Shown: positions 1-13,948, numbered from the stretch's first letter. The stretch: DNA of 64,000 nucleotides from Arenicola marina (GCA_964019135.1 OZ025253.1:37746548-37810547), one strand, 5' to 3'. Translations and numbers: made by a program. The notes: generated by a model from the letters alone, not told the origin.

Positions 1-235
1 AAAGTGCATAGAACAGAAGTGCAAGAAAAGACGTGTGGAAATAGAGATCACTTTAGACAATCGCATCAACTTTATACATGCCTTAAATATGGGATTTATC
101 TGGGAGTCCGTAGACAAAATTCAAGAACACACCAAAATATGTCCCAGTGATCTTTGCGGCAGGTACGTTTTTTTCCAAGATGGCTTACGTATAATTGCAA
201 AGTCATGTATGACCAAATACAGGGACTGTACTCAC

Positions 236-352
236 CGTGGTCACAGAACCAGCCGTAGTAGCCATCTGAGCAGCGACAGAACACCATGGCAGTGCCCAGA
301 GCCTCACACTCTCCTCCGTTGTTGCAAGGGTTGGGATCACAAGCATCCACAA
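236..352 (-). CDS. Gene M exon 10: EGF-like domain 6
   Basis: This 117-nt phase 1-1 exon (acceptor TGTATTGCAG, donor GTGAGT) encodes VDACDPNPCNNGGEC then VFCRCSDGYYGWFCDH, a complete EGF-like domain with six cysteines. It is the last exon in the window; the phase-1 donor at 235 shows that coding continues to the left of base 1. Bases 1-235 are intron with no other feature seen. Confidence 0.9.
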
Positions 353-459
353 CTGCAATACACAGGTTAAGTTATAGCGATTGCTGCCAATAACACCTAA
401 GTTTTGACTGACTACAGGCCCATATCACCCATGGTGTACCTGAATAAAGGGCCCTTAAA

Positions 460-3400
460 ACATCCTCCTCACAGTGAGTCCCACCAAACCCGGACTGACA
501 ACAACAAACTCACCCTCCTCACAGCGAGTCCCATCCAACCGGGGCTGACAGCAAATAATTCACGCTTCTCATAGTGAGTCCCATTAAACCTGGCTCACAA
601 CAAAGAACTCACCATCCTCACAGTGAGTCCCACCAAACCCTGGCTCACAACAAAGAACTCACCATCCTCACAGTGAGTCCCACCAAACCCTGGCTCACAA
701 CAAGGAACTCACCATCCTCACAGTGAGTCCCACCAAACCCTGGCTCACAACAAAGAACTCACCATCCTCACAGTGAGTCCCAACAAACCCTGGCTCACAA
801 CAAAGAACTCACCATCCTCACAGTGAGTCCCACCAAACCCTGGCTCACAACAAAGAACTCACCATCCTCACAGTGAGTCCCACCAAACCCTGGCTCACAA
901 CAAAGAACTCACCATCCTCACAGTGAGTCCCACCAAACCCTGGCTCACAACAAAGAACTCACCATCCTCACAGTGAGTCCCACCAAACCCTGGCTCACAA
1001 CAAAGAACTCACCATCCTCACAGTGAGTCCCACCAAACCCTGGCTCACAACAAAGAACTCACCATCCTCACAGTGAGTCTCACCAAACCCTGGCTCACAA
1101 CAAAGAACTCACCATCCTCACAGTGAGTCCCACCAAACCCTGGCTCACAACAAAGAACTCACCATCCTCACAGTGAGTCCCACCAAACCCTGGCTCACAA
1201 CAAAGAACTCACCATCCTCACAGTGAGTCCCACCAAACCCTGGCTCACAACAAAGAACTCACCATCCTCACAGTGAGTCCCACCAAACCCTGGCTCACAA
1301 CAAAGAACTCACCATCCTCACAGTGAGTCCCAACAAACCCTGGCTCACAACAAAGAACTCACCATCCTCACAGTGAGTCTCACCAAACCCTGGCTCACAA
1401 CAAAGAACTCACCATCCTCACAGTGAGTCCCACCAAACCCTGGCTCACAACAAAGAACTCACCATCCTCACAGTGAGTCCCAACAAACCCTGGCTCACAA
1501 CAAAGAACTCACCATCCTCACAGTGAGTCTCACCAAACCCTGGCTCACAACAAAGAACTCACCATCCTCACAGTGAGTCCCACCAATCCCTGGCTCACAA
1601 CAAGGAACTCACCATCCTCACAGTGAGTCCCACCAAACCCTGGCTCACAACAAAGAACTCACCATCCTCACAGTGAGTCCCACCAAACCCTGGCTCACAA
1701 CAAAAAACTCACCATCCTCACAGTGAGTCTCACCAAACCCTGGCTCACAACAAAGAACTCACCATCCTCACAGTGAGTCCCACCAAACCCTGGCTCACAA
1801 CAAAGAACTCACCATCCTCACAGTGAGTCCCACCAAACCCTGGCTCACAACAAAGAACTCACCATCCTCACAGTGAGTCCCACCAAACCCTGGCTCACAA
1901 CAAAGAACTCACCATCCTCACAGTGAGTCCCACCAAACCCTGGCTCACAACAAAGAACTCACCATCCTCACAGTGAGTCCCACCAAACCCTGGCTCACAA
2001 CAAAGAACTCACCATCCTCACAGTGAGTCCCACCAAACCCTGGCTCACAACAAAGAACTCACCATCCTCACAGTGAGTCCCACCAAACCCTGGCTCACAA
2101 CAAAGAACTCACCATCCTCACAGTGAGTCCCACCAAACCCTGGCTCACAACAAAGAACTCACCATCCTCACAGTGAGTCCCACCAAACCCTGGCTCACAA
2201 CAAAGAACTCACCATCCTCACAGTGAGTCTCACCAAACCCTGGCTCACAACAAAGAACTCACCATCCTCACAGTGAGTCCCACCAAACCCTGGCTCACAA
2301 CAAAGAACTCACCATCCTCACAGTGAGTCCCAACAAACCCTGGCTCACAACAAAGAACTCACCATCCTCACAGTGAGTCCCACCAAACCCTGGCTCACAA
2401 CAAAGAACTCACCATCCTCACAGTGAGTCCCACCAAACCCTGGCTCACAACAAAGAACTCACCATCCTCACAGTGAGTCTCACCAAACCCTGGCTCACAA
2501 CAAAGAACTCACCATCCTCACAGTGAGTCCCACCAAACCCTGGCTCACAACAAAGAACTCACCATCCTCACAGTGAGTCCCACCAAACCCTGGCTCACAA
2601 CAAAGAACTCACCATCCTCACAGTGAGTCCCACCAAACCCTGGCTCACAACAAAGAACTCACCATCCTCACAGTGAGTCCCACCAAACCCTGGCTCACAA
2701 CAAAGAACTCACCATCCTCACAGTGAGTCTCACCAAACCCTGGCTCACAACAAAGAACTCACCATCCTCACAGTGAGTCCCACCAAACCCTGGCTCACAA
2801 CAAAGAACTCACCATCCTCACAGTGAGTCCCAACAAACCCTGGCTCACAACAAAGAACTCACCATCCTCACAGTGAGTCCCACCAAACCCTGGCTCACAA
2901 CAAAGAACTCACCATCCTCACAGTGAGTCCCACCAAACCCTGGCTCACAACAAAGAACTCACCATCCTCACAGTGAGTCTCACCAAACCCTGGCTCACAA
3001 CAAAGAACTCACCATCCTCACAGTGAGTCCCACCAAACCCTGGCTCACAACAAAGAACTCACCATCCTCACAGTGAGTCCCACCAAACCCTGGCTCACAA
3101 CAAAGAACTCACCATCCTCACAGTGAGTCTCACCAAACCCTGGCTCACAACAAAGAACTCACCATCCTCACAGTGAGTCCCACCAAACCCTGGCTCACAA
3201 CAAAGAACTCACCATCCTCACAGTGAGTCCCACCAAACCCTGGCTCACAACAAAGAACTCACCATCCTCACAGTGAGTCCCACCAAACCCTGGCTCACAA
3301 CAAAGAACTCACCATCCTCACAGTGAGTCCCACCAAACCCTGGCTCACAACAAAGAACTCACCATCCTCACAGTGAGTCCCACCAAGCCCTGGCTCACAA

Positions 3401-6400
3401 CAAAGAACTCACCATCCTCACAGTGAGTCTCACCAAACCCTGGCTCACAACAAAGAACTCACCATCCTCACAGTGAGTCCCACCAAACCCTGGCTCACAA
3501 CAAAGAACTCACCATCCTCACAGTGAGTCCCACCAAACCCTGGCTCACAACAAAGAACTCACCATCCTCACAGTGAGTCCCACCAAACCCTGGCTCACAA
3601 CAAAGAACTCACCATCCTCACAGTGAGTCCCACCAAACCCTGGCTCACAACAAAGAACTCACCATCCTCACAGTGAGTCCCACCAAACCCTGGCTCACAA
3701 CAAAGAACTCACCATCCTCACAGTGAGTCCCACCAAACCCTGGCTCACAACAAAGAACTCACCATCCTCACAGTGAGTCCCAACAAACCCTGGCTCACAA
3801 CAAAGAACTCACCATCCTCACAGTGAGTCCCACCAAACCCTGGCTCACAACAAGGAACTCACCATCCTCACAGTGAGTCCCACCAAACCCTGGCTCACAA
3901 CAAAGAACTCACCATCCTCACAGTGAGTCCCACCAAACCCTGGCTCACAACAAAGAACTCACCATCCTCACAGTGAGTCCCACCAAACCCTGGCTCACAA
4001 CAAAGAACTCACCATCCTCACAGTGAGTCCCACCAAACCCTGGCTCACAACAAAGAACTCACCATCCTCACAGTGAGTCCCACCAAACCCTGGCTCACAA
4101 CAAAGAACTCACCATCCTCACAGTGAGTCCCACCAAACCCTGGCTCACAACAAAGAACTCACCATCCTCACAGTGAGTCCCACCAAACCCTGGCTCACAA
4201 CAAAGAACTCACCATCCTCACAGTGAGTCCCACCAAACCCTGGCTCACAACAAAGAACTCACCATCCTCACAGTGAGTCCCACCAAACCCTGGCTCACAA
4301 CAAAGAACTCACCATCCTCACAGTGAGTCCCACCAAACCCTGGCTCACAACAAAGAACTCACCATCCTCACAGTGAGTCCCACCAAACCCTGGCTCACAA
4401 CAAAGAACTCACCATCCTCACAGTGAGTCCCACCAAACCCTGGCTCACAACAAAGAACTCACCATCCTCACAGTGAGTCCCACCAAACCCTGGCTCACAA
4501 CAAAGAACTCACCATCCTCACAGTGAGTCTCACCAAACCCTGGCTCACAACAAAGAACTCACCATCCTCACAGTGAGTCCCACCAAACCCTGGCTCACAA
4601 CAAAGAACTCACCATCCTCACAGTGAGTCCCACCAAACCCTGGCTCACAACAAAGAACTCACCATCCTCACAGTGAGTCCCACCAAACCCTGGCTCACAA
4701 CAAAGAACTCACCATCCTCACAGTGAGTCCCACCAAACCCTGGCTCACAACAAAGAACTCACCATCCTCACAGTGAGTCCCACCAAACCCGCGGCTCACA
4801 ACAAAGAACTCACCATCCTCACAGTGAGTCCCACCAAACCCTGGCTCACAACAAAGAACTCACCATCCTCACAGTGAGTCCCACCAAACCCTGGCTCACA
4901 ACAAAGAACTCACCATCCTCACAGTGAGTCCCACCAAACCCTGGCTCACAACAAAGAACTCACCATCCTCACAGTGAGTCCCACCAAACCCTGGCTCACA
5001 ACAAAGAACTCACCATCCTCACAGTGAGTCCCACCAAACCCTGGCTCACAACAAAGAACTCACCATCCTCACAGTGAGTCCCACCAAACCCTGGCTCACA
5101 ACAAAGAACTCACCATCCTCACAGTGAGTCCCACCAAACCCTGGCTCACAACAAAGAACTCACCATCCTCACAGTGAGTCCCACCAAACCCTGGCTCACA
5201 ACAAAGAACTCACCATCCTCACAGTGAGTCCCACCAAACCCTGGCTCACAACAAAGAACTCACCATCCTCACAGTGAGTCCCACCAAACCCTGGCTCACA
5301 ACAAAGAACTCACCATCCTCACAGTGAGTCCCACCAAACCCTGGCTCACAACAAAGAACTCACCATCCTCACAGTGAGTCTCACCAAACCCTGGCTCACA
5401 ACAAAGAACTCACCATCCTCACAGTGAGTCCCACCAAACCCTGGCTCACAACAAAGAACTCACCATCCTCACAGTGAGTCCCACCAAACCCTGGCTCACA
5501 ACAAAGAACTCACCATCCTCACAGTGAGTCCCACCAAACCCTGGCTCACAACAAAGAACTCACCATCCTCACAGTGAGTCTCACCAAACCCTGGCTCACA
5601 ACAAAGAACTCACCATCCTCACAGTGAGTCCCACCAAACCCTGGCTCACAACAAAGAACTCACCATCCTCACAGTGAGTCTCACCAAACCCTGGCTCACA
5701 ACAAAGAACTCACCATCCTCACAGTGAGTCCCACCAAACCCTGGCTCACAACAAAGAACTCACCATCCTCACAGTGAGTCCCACCAAACCCTGGCTCACA
5801 ACAAAAAACTCACCCTCCTCACAGTGAGTCCCACCAAACCCTGGCTCACAACAAAGAACTCACCATCCTCACAGTGAGTCCCACCAAACCCTGGCTCACA
5901 ACAAAGAACTCACCATCCTCACAGTGAGTCCCACCAAACCCTGGCTCACAACAAAGAACTCACCATCCTCACAGTGAGTCCCACCAAACCCTGGCTCACA
6001 ACAAAGAACTCACCATCCTCACAGTGAGTCCCACCAAACCCTGGCTCACAACAAAAAACTCACCCTCCTCACAGTGAGTCCCACCAAACCCTGGCTCACA
6101 ACAAAGAACTCACCATCCTCACAGTGAGTCCCACCAAACCCTGGCTCACAACAAAGAACTCACCATCCTCACAGTGAGTCCCACCAAACCCTGGCTCACA
6201 ACAAGGAACTCACCATCCTCACAGTGAGTCCCACCAAACCCTGGCTCACAACAAAGAACTCACCATCCTCACAGTGAGTCCCACCAAACCCTGGCTCACA
6301 ACAAAAAACTCACCATCCTCACAGTGAGTCCCACCAAACCCTGGCTCACAACAAAGAACTCACCATCCTCACAGTGAGTCCCACCAAACCCTGGCTCACA

Positions 6401-7350
6401 ACAAAGAACTCACCATCCTCACAGTGAGTCTCACCAAACCCTGGCTCACAACAAAGAACTCACCATCCTCACAGTGAGTCCCACCAAACCCTGGCTCACA
6501 ACAAAGAACTCACCATCCTCACAGTGAGTCCCACCAAACCCTGGCTCACAACAAAGAACTCACCATCCTCACAGTGAGTCTCACCAAACCCTGGCTCACA
6601 ACAAAGAACTCACCATCCTCACAGTGAGTCCCACCAAACCCTGGCTCACAACAAAGAACTCACCATCCTCACAGTGAGTCCCACCAAACCCTGGCTCACA
6701 ACAAAAAACTCACCATCCTCACAGTGAGTCCCATTAAACCTGGCTCACAACAAAGAACTCACCATCCTCACAGTGAGTCCCACCAAACCCTGGCTCACAA
6801 CAAAGAACTCACCATCCTCACAGTGAGTCCCACCAAACCCTGGCTCACAACAAAGAACTCACCATCCTCACAGTGAGTCCCACCAAACCCTGGCTCACAA
6901 CAAAGAACTCACCATCCTCACAGTGAGTCCCACCAAACCCTGGCTCACAACAAAGAACTCACCATCCTCACAGTGAGTCCCAACAAACCCTGGCTCACAA
7001 CAAAGAACTCACCATCCTCACAGTGAGTCTCACCAAACCCTGGCTCACAACAAAAAACTCACCATCCTCACAGTGAGTCTCACCAAACCCTGGCTCACAA
7101 CAAAAAACTCACCATCCTCACAGTGAGTCCCACCAAACCCTGGCTCACAACAAAAAACTCACCATCCTCACAGTGAGTCCCACCAAACCCTGGCTCACAA
7201 CAAAAAACTCACCATCCTCACAGTGAGTCCCACCAAACCCTGGCTCACAACAAAAAACTCACCATCCTCACAGTGAGTCCCACCAAACCCTGGCTCACAA
7301 CAAAAAACTCACCATCCTCACAGTGAGTCCCACCAAACCCTGGCTCACAA
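460..7350 (-). repeat. 50-bp tandem array made of an EGF exon end plus splice donor, about 137 copies
   Basis: Read on the minus strand, each unit is 38 nt of EGF exon 9 (from TTGTGAGCCAGGG to GAGGATG) followed by 12 nt of its intron (GTGAGTTCTTTG). Copies are nearly identical, with a few recurring variants: a C-to-T change in GTCCC, CAACAAACC, and AAAAAA instead of AAAGAA. The AAAAAA type is concentrated next to the exon (about 7040-7310). The far edge (460-600) is degenerate. One-base length shifts occur near 4790 and 6735. The array fills nearly the whole 6.96-kb intron. Confidence 0.97.
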
Positions 7351-7426
7351 CGGCAGCGGTAGGACGTCTCGATGGACCTGCAGCGGCCGTGGTTCCTGCA
7401 AGGATTGGGTCTGCACGGCTCGATCA
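7313..7426 (-). CDS. Gene M exon 9: EGF-like domain 5, source of the 50-bp array
   Basis: This 114-nt phase 1-1 exon encodes IEPCRPNPCRNHGRC then YRCRCEPGFGGTHCED. The last 38 nt of the exon plus the first 12 nt of the intron form the unit of the 50-bp array that follows. Only the first donor (GTGAGT, 7312-7307) keeps the protein: each later donor adds 50 nt, which breaks the frame or reads a TGA within about 60 nt. The splicing machinery therefore has to choose the most 5' of about 137 near-identical sites, or use intron definition. Confidence 0.9.
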
Positions 7427-7947
7427 CTGAAGAAAAACAAAATACATTAACATCGTTTAACTAATATAATTCTTATATATTTTACCCATTGCTTGTTACA
7501 AAGTACCACCGACGTCAGACATGCGTGCGCAACTTTACGCATGTCTACATAAGTGCGACGGGGCTAAAATCGTGTTTCTAAGAAAAAAACATTGAATGCA
7601 CAATTATTCAATGCATCAAATATGTAGTATTATTATTCAGATGAGAAAAACCCTTGTTTAAGCATATCTGAGGAAAGGTTTTATTTACATGCCAACCTGA
7701 ACGGAACTGAATGGTTACATGTATATCAAAATATCCCAAGATTGTGTTATGAATTGGAGAACAAAAATAGCAGGGCCAAATAGGTCGTCATGTTCAACGA
7801 ACATTTTTTTTAAATACCCGCTATTGGCAATTACTCTCTTTTGGAGGTGGGGGGGAGGGTGGAGAGAACATGGTTCAATCTATAGATTGGCAGGGCATAT
7901 TATGGGTGTGGAGGGGGCGTACCGTGCCCCATTCCCTAGGAACTTAC

Positions 7948-8064
7948 GCGTGTCGCAGTGTATGCCTTCGTACCCCGGGGGACACACACATCCATAGGCA
8001 TCCTCCCCCCGCCGCTCGCAGGTCGCCCCGTTGTCACAGGGGTTGGGGTCGCAGGGATCTATCT
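7948..8064 (-). CDS. Gene M exon 8: EGF-like domain 4
   Basis: This 117-nt phase 1-1 exon (acceptor CTTGTAG, donor GTAAGT) encodes [15 protein letters not shown] then [16 protein letters not shown]. Six cysteines have EGF spacing and CDNGATC fits the O-fucose site. It lacks the D-x-D/N-E/Q start typical of calcium-binding EGFs. Confidence 0.92.
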
Positions 8065-8452
8065 CTACAAGGGTGAAACGAAGAAAGAGTTCAGCCATCG
8101 TTGTTCATTGAAGTGAATAATACAAAATTTGGAGGGGGGGGGGGGGGCGGTGTCTCATACGCGTCACATGCATGACACAGGGTATCTTTTGTTCGCATGT
8201 GTAGCTATGCATTTTTCGAGTGAATATTACTAATATCGTCCTAGATATCTTAGACGTCAATCGTCGTCTTTGGCGTCTTCTCTTACGTCATCGCTGACGA
8301 CACCATTCTTAAATATCAATTCAATTCTGAAATTAATTGGTAATAGCTTTACTTGCATAACAACTGACCACCTAACAATGGTTCTTAACGTAATGCGGTT
8401 TCTTCTAAGATAAACTGCACGATTCGAACGTTCGTGAAAAACAGACACTGAC

Positions 8453-8566
8453 CTGTTTCACATCGGGCTCCAGTGAAGCCCCTTGGGCATGCGCACAGGA
8501 AGTGACCTAGTTTACCGCTGCACGTGCCTCCGTTATGGCACACATTTAACCGACAAGATGTTATCT
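8453..8566 (-). CDS. Gene M exon 7: EGF-like domain 3
   Basis: The exon is 114 nt, phase 1-1, with acceptor TATCTGTTTCAG and donor GTCAGT. It encodes ITSCRLNVCHNGGTC then FLCACPRGFTGARCET, a complete six-cysteine EGF-like domain. CHNGGTC fits the O-fucose consensus. No long ORF marks it because stops lie close on both sides in the introns; it was found by looking for the missing phase 1-1 exon between EGF2 and EGF4. Confidence 0.87.
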
Positions 8567-8834
8567 CTGAAACAGATAATTAGGATGGTTTCAATATACA
8601 GATATAAATCATGTAGACATGTTCGAAGTTGGCCATATTATCCAACGGTAGATGTTATCGTTTGTTGGGCTTACATGCGCTTTCGCAATGACATCGTGGA
8701 TGTAGCTCCCTCACGGTTTAGTACAAAAAACGTGAAAGTTGACTTATATGTACAAATATGTGCAAATATACACACTCATCCAAGCTCACTAGCTGGATAA
8801 GCGAAACATCAAAACACATTTCTATGAAGTGAAG

Positions 8835-11139
8835 AATAAGACAATACTGCAGCCCGGCCACAAGTCGAAGGATAGAAAGCATGATCATATCGAAGGCTAT
8901 ATGCCATACTGCAGCCTGGCCACAAGTCGAAGGATAGAAAGCATGATCATATCGAAGGCTATATGCCATACTGCAGCCCGGCCACAAGTCGAAGGATAGA
9001 AAGCATGATCATATCGAAGGCTATATGCCATACTGCAGCCCGGCCACAAGTCGAAGGATAGAAAGCATGATCATATCGAAGGCTATATGCCATACTGCAG
9101 CCCGGCCACAAGTCGAAGGATAGAAAGCATGATCATATCGAAGGCTATATGCAATACTGCAGCCCGGCCACAAGTCGAAGGATAGAAAGCATGATCATAT
9201 CGAAGGCTATATGCCATACTGCAGCCCGGCCACAAGTCGAAGGATAGAAAGCATGATCATATCGAAGGCTATATGCAATACTGCAGCCCGGCCACAAGTC
9301 GAAGGATAGAAAGCATGATCATATCGAAGGCTATATGCAATACTGCAGCCCGGCCACAAGTCGAAGGATAGAAAGCATGATCATATCGAAGGCTATATGC
9401 AATACTGCAGCCCGGCCACAAGTCGAAGGATAGAAAGCATGATCATATCGAAGGCTATATGCAATACTGCAGCCCGGCCACAAGTCGAAGGATAGAAAGC
9501 ATGATCATATCGAACGCTATATGCAATACTGCAGCCCGGCCACAAGCCGAAGGATAGAAAGCATGATCATATCGAAGGCTATATGCCATACTGCAGCCCG
9601 GCCACAAGCCGAAGGATAGAAAGCATGATCATATCGAAGGCTATATGCAATACTGCAGCCCGGCCACAAGTCGAAGAATAGAAAGCATGATCATATCGAA
9701 GGCTATATGCAATTCTGCAGCCCGGCCACAAGTCGAAGGATAGAAAGCATGATCATATCGAAGGCTATATGCAATACTGCAGCCCGGCCACAAGTCGAAG
9801 GATAGAAAGCATGATCATATCGAAGGCTATATGCAATACTGCAGCCCGACCACAAGCCGAAGGATAGAAAGCATGATCATATCGAAGGCTATATGCCATA
9901 CTGCAGCCCGGCCACAAGCCGAAGGATAGAAAGCATGATCATATCGAAGGCTATATGCAATACTGCAGCCCGGCCACAAGTAGAAGGATAGAAAGCATGA
10001 TCATATCGAAGGCTATATGCAATACTGCAGCCCGACCACAAGCCGAAGGATAGAAAGCATGATCATATCGAAGGCTATATGCAATACTGCAGCCCGGCCA
10101 CAAGTAGAAGGATAGAAAGCATGATCATATCGAAGGCTATATGCCATACTGCAGCCCGGCCACAAGCCGAAGGATAGAAAGCATGATCATATCGAAGGCT
10201 ATATGCCATACTGCAGCCCGGCCACAAGCCGAAGGATAGAAAGCATGATCATATCGAAGGCTATATGCAATACTGCAGCCCGGCCACAAGCCGAAGGATA
10301 GAAAGCATGATCATATCGAAGGCTATATGCCATACTGCAGCCCGGCCACAAGCCGAAGGATAGAAAGCATGATCATATCGAAGGCTATATGCCATACTGC
10401 AGCCCGGCCACAAGCCGAAGGATAGAAAGCATGATCATATCGAAGGCTATATGCAATACTGCAGCCCGGCCACAAGTCGAAGGATAGAAAGCATGATCAT
10501 ATCGAAGGCTATATGCAATACTGCAGCCCGACCACAAGCCGAAGGATAGAAAGCATGATCATATCGAAGGCTATATGCCATACTGCAGCCCGGCCACAAG
10601 CCGAAGGATAGAAAGCATGATCATATCGAAGGCTATATGCAATACTGCAGCCCGGCCACAAGTAGAAGGATAGAAAGCATGATCATATCGAAGGCTATAT
10701 GCAATACTGCAGCCCGGCCACAAGTCGAAGGATAGAAAGCATGATCATATCGAAGGCTATATGCCATACTGCAGCCCGGCCACAAGCCGAAGGATAGAAA
10801 GCATGATCATATCGAAGGCTATATGCAATACTGCAGCCCGGCCACAAGTCGAAGGATAGAAAGCATGATCATATCGAAGGCTATATGCCATACTGCAGCC
10901 CGGCCACAAGCCGAAGGATAGAAAGCATGATCATATCGAAGGCTATATGCAATACTGCAGCCCGGCCACAAGTCGAAGGATAGAAAGCATGATCATATCG
11001 AAGGCTATATGCCATACTGCAGCCCGGCCACAAGTCGAAGGATAGAAAGCCTGATCATATCGAAGGCTATATGCCATACTGCAGCCCGGCCACAGGTAGA
11101 AGGATAGAAAGCATGATCATATCGAAGGCTATATGCCAT
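8835..11139. repeat. 62-bp tandem array, about 37 copies
   Basis: The unit runs from GCATGATCATATCGAAGG through CTGCAGCCCGGCCACAAG to GGATAGAAA. Variants at a few positions (GTCGAAG/GCCGAAG/GTAGAAG, GCCATAC/GCAATAC) alternate along the array, hinting at multi-unit duplication blocks. It fills about 2.3 kb of the 2.6-kb intron between EGF2 and EGF3. No exon sequence is included. Confidence 0.97.
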
Positions 11140-11166
11140 GTATGATGCAATGATGATTCAACTCAC

Positions 11167-11280
11167 TGTCCTGGCATCGGCTGCCGATGTAACCAGCCGG
11201 ACACTGACAGGTGTAGCCGAATCGGCTTGCCTCGCACTGGCCTCCGTTCTGACAGGGTTGGTTCTCACAGTAATCCACCT
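11167..11280 (-). CDS. Gene M exon 6: EGF-like domain 2
   Basis: This 114-nt phase 1-1 exon (acceptor GTTCCAG, donor GTGAGT) encodes one EGF-like domain: VDYCENQPCQNGGQC, then YTCQCPAGYIGSRCQD. Six cysteines have standard spacing. The O-fucose position is Q, so that site is absent here. The 62-bp array of the following intron starts about 28 nt beyond the donor. Confidence 0.92.
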
Positions 11281-12227
11281 CTGGAACGACGACACCAGCC
11301 ATATCATATATATATATACTTATAAATATCAGACAATACCGTGTAGCACTTTCCAAACAGGGATCATAACTTAGCCATAGAGACGGAGAGGAGGAATAAT
11401 ACTCCACCAGAAGATAGGTGATGTATGTATTGTATCAGCAGCAATAGGCCATACGCCGAAAATGAGTATCACGTTCTATGTATATGTGAGGATTAGAAGG
11501 ATCTGACAAATAGGTAGCTTTATTCATAACGCCTTTTATAGGATAACTGTGTGATGAAATCTCATTGAAGTCTATCTCCTTGAAGTTGTTTGTATTATCT
11601 ACGTACCATGGGCCTGAGACCAAGAAGTACAATAAAGACTTCAGTTCATATATATGTATATATATATATACACACATATATATATATTTGGTAAAAATAC
11701 AATCATTTTCTTTCCACAATGCGATACTTCTATATTAAATGATAATGAAGGTTTTGTAAGATAATGGCCAGTCAGTCAATGTTTCGTGCGATACGAACCC
11801 TAACTTAAGGGTGCACACAAATAGAAACCATCTCCATGATAAGCAATGGAAAAACCCAAATTTTCAAACTAATTCCAGAGACAAATCGGTACCCATGTTT
11901 GACTATGTGGGTCATAGGAAATTATAGAGCACGTATCCAACTTTATTTTAAACACAAGCAAAACATAGATTGACGTACGATATTGTTTGCTACAGCCCAT
12001 AATATGAAACCCCTCACCCCCCACCCCACCCCCCACGCACCCGTAACATCGGCGTGTATGATTAGATACGTCACAGATTAATTGAACAGGCACTATCCTG
12101 GCCAAACATTAGTAAAAGAAACAATATATGCCAAGACAGAAATAATGAATAATCATATAACCCTGATTTACGAACCATATTTTAGACACATACTTTTCTA
12201 CGCACGACTTATTGGTGTGTAACCTTA

Positions 12228-12803
<576 letters not shown>

Positions 12804-12825
12804 TTATCACAACCGTTGAACTTAC

Positions 12826-12946
12826 CTTGGAAAGACAACTTGTCCCAGTTGCAATGGTCTGAGTCCCAGCAGCAGAAGGTACAGCGGTCGTACACCACGC
12901 CATCAGAGCAGTCAGGCCAGTTAGCTGTCTGTTCCTTCATACATGT
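12826..12946 (-). CDS. Gene M exon 4: C-terminal part of the three-finger domain
   Basis: The acceptor is CATTTGTCAG and the donor is GTAAGT; the exon is 121 nt, phase 0 to 1. It begins TCMKEQ and contains DRCTFCCWDSDHCNW, with the closing CC-x4-CN-like signature of Ly6/uPAR and activin-receptor ectodomains (here CCWDSDHCN). It supplies cysteines 7-12. Gene P exon 4 has SYCCWHSDLCNY at the same place. The phase-1 exit allows direct splicing to phase 1-1 EGF exons. A 38-bp tandem array begins about 20 nt downstream of the donor. Confidence 0.87.
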
Positions 12947-13212
12947 CTGACAAATGGAAAACACACAATTTATCACTTTTGATCGTGAATGAAACAATTT
13001 GTGTTATGTACCCATTAATTGCACGAACAGTCATTTAAATACTATGTTCAGTTGCAATTGGAAGGTTTCTGCAATGTATTTCTTTAACTAAAATATTGTA
13101 AAAAGAGGGGAAAATGATGTATTTAGTGTAGCACTTATAGCGTACTATTTGCCATCATGTAATAACGGGAAGTACAGTATTACACAGTGGATTGCGAGAC
13201 ACTGTGACCCAC

Positions 13213-13284
13213 CTCGACTTCCATACAGCTCTTGGTCGCTGTAACTCCCCGGGAGGAGCGCTGGGCGCTCATGGCACATACGTA
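13213..13284 (-). CDS. Gene M exon 3: middle of the three-finger domain
   Basis: This exon has 72 nt, 24 codons and phase 0-0, with acceptor TTTCTGTTGTAG and donor GTGGGT. It encodes YVCAMS ... GVTATKSCMEVE and supplies cysteines 5 and 6. The gene P counterpart (60276-60344, 23 codons, also 0-0) reads ICYTYL ... GLTVSKGCTRSE, so length, phase and the two cysteines match. The pattern of a cysteine near the start and a KxC near the end is usual for the second finger of Ly6/uPAR domains. Confidence 0.82.
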
Positions 13285-13682
13285 CTACAACAGAAACGTA
13301 AACAATATTGACTTTACGACTCACCAACACGCTCGCAAGCATTCATTATAAGTGACTAGAAAGCGATCTTTAAACACAAATGAATATTATGCACATACAA
13401 GAATTCCTCAAGGAATACGTATCTCCTTTGGAATGTTTAAGGTATGTTCTAAATACCAAAATCTAAAAATCAATCAATGGCGAAGACTTGGAATTACATT
13501 ACATGTGTTACTTGGACAATTAATGGTTTCACCAAGGGCAAAATATATATAGACCAAAGACATCTTTCGAACGCAATCCATCGCTGAATGGCTACCACGG
13601 TGTCTTAATTTTGCACCTAGTACCGCAAATACCGCAGCAATGACTAGTTGTATATTCAGGACGCCTTAACCACATTTGGTAG

Positions 13683-13890
13683 TATCGTGTCAATGGGAGA
13701 AGGAAGGGAGAGTGGAGCTATGTCCCCGGGGGTAACCCTCTACTCTTTCTCTCTACTCGCGAAGAAGGACGTGGGACGTTATACTGCGACCACCCAGAGA
13801 TAGCCACAGCGGGGGCGCGAACCATCGATCCACGCGTTGTGAGGTAGAGACTACTTTATTCATGCGTGTTGCGTATTGCTGAGCCACGAA
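13683..13890 (-). mobile_element. tRNA-derived SINE, family A
   Basis: On the minus strand a tRNA-like head has a box A-like segment near 13886-13866 and a box B-like GGTTCGCGCCCC at 13824-13813. A body follows with GTGGTCGCAGTATAA, a TTCTTCGCGAGTAG stretch, GGACATAGCTCC and a 3' end CCTTCTCCCATTGACACGA. The same body is at 40504-40695 on the plus strand, which defines the element. It sits in the gene M intron between exons 2 and 3. Confidence 0.8.
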
Positions 13891-13948
13891 TAACATAATA
13901 GCCCATTAGTGCATAGTCGAGTATACTACCTAGAGGGGAAAGGATACC

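Noticed and set aside
460-7350. CRISPR-like direct repeats
   Set aside because: The units are contiguous with no unique spacers, and they derive from an exon of an animal gene.
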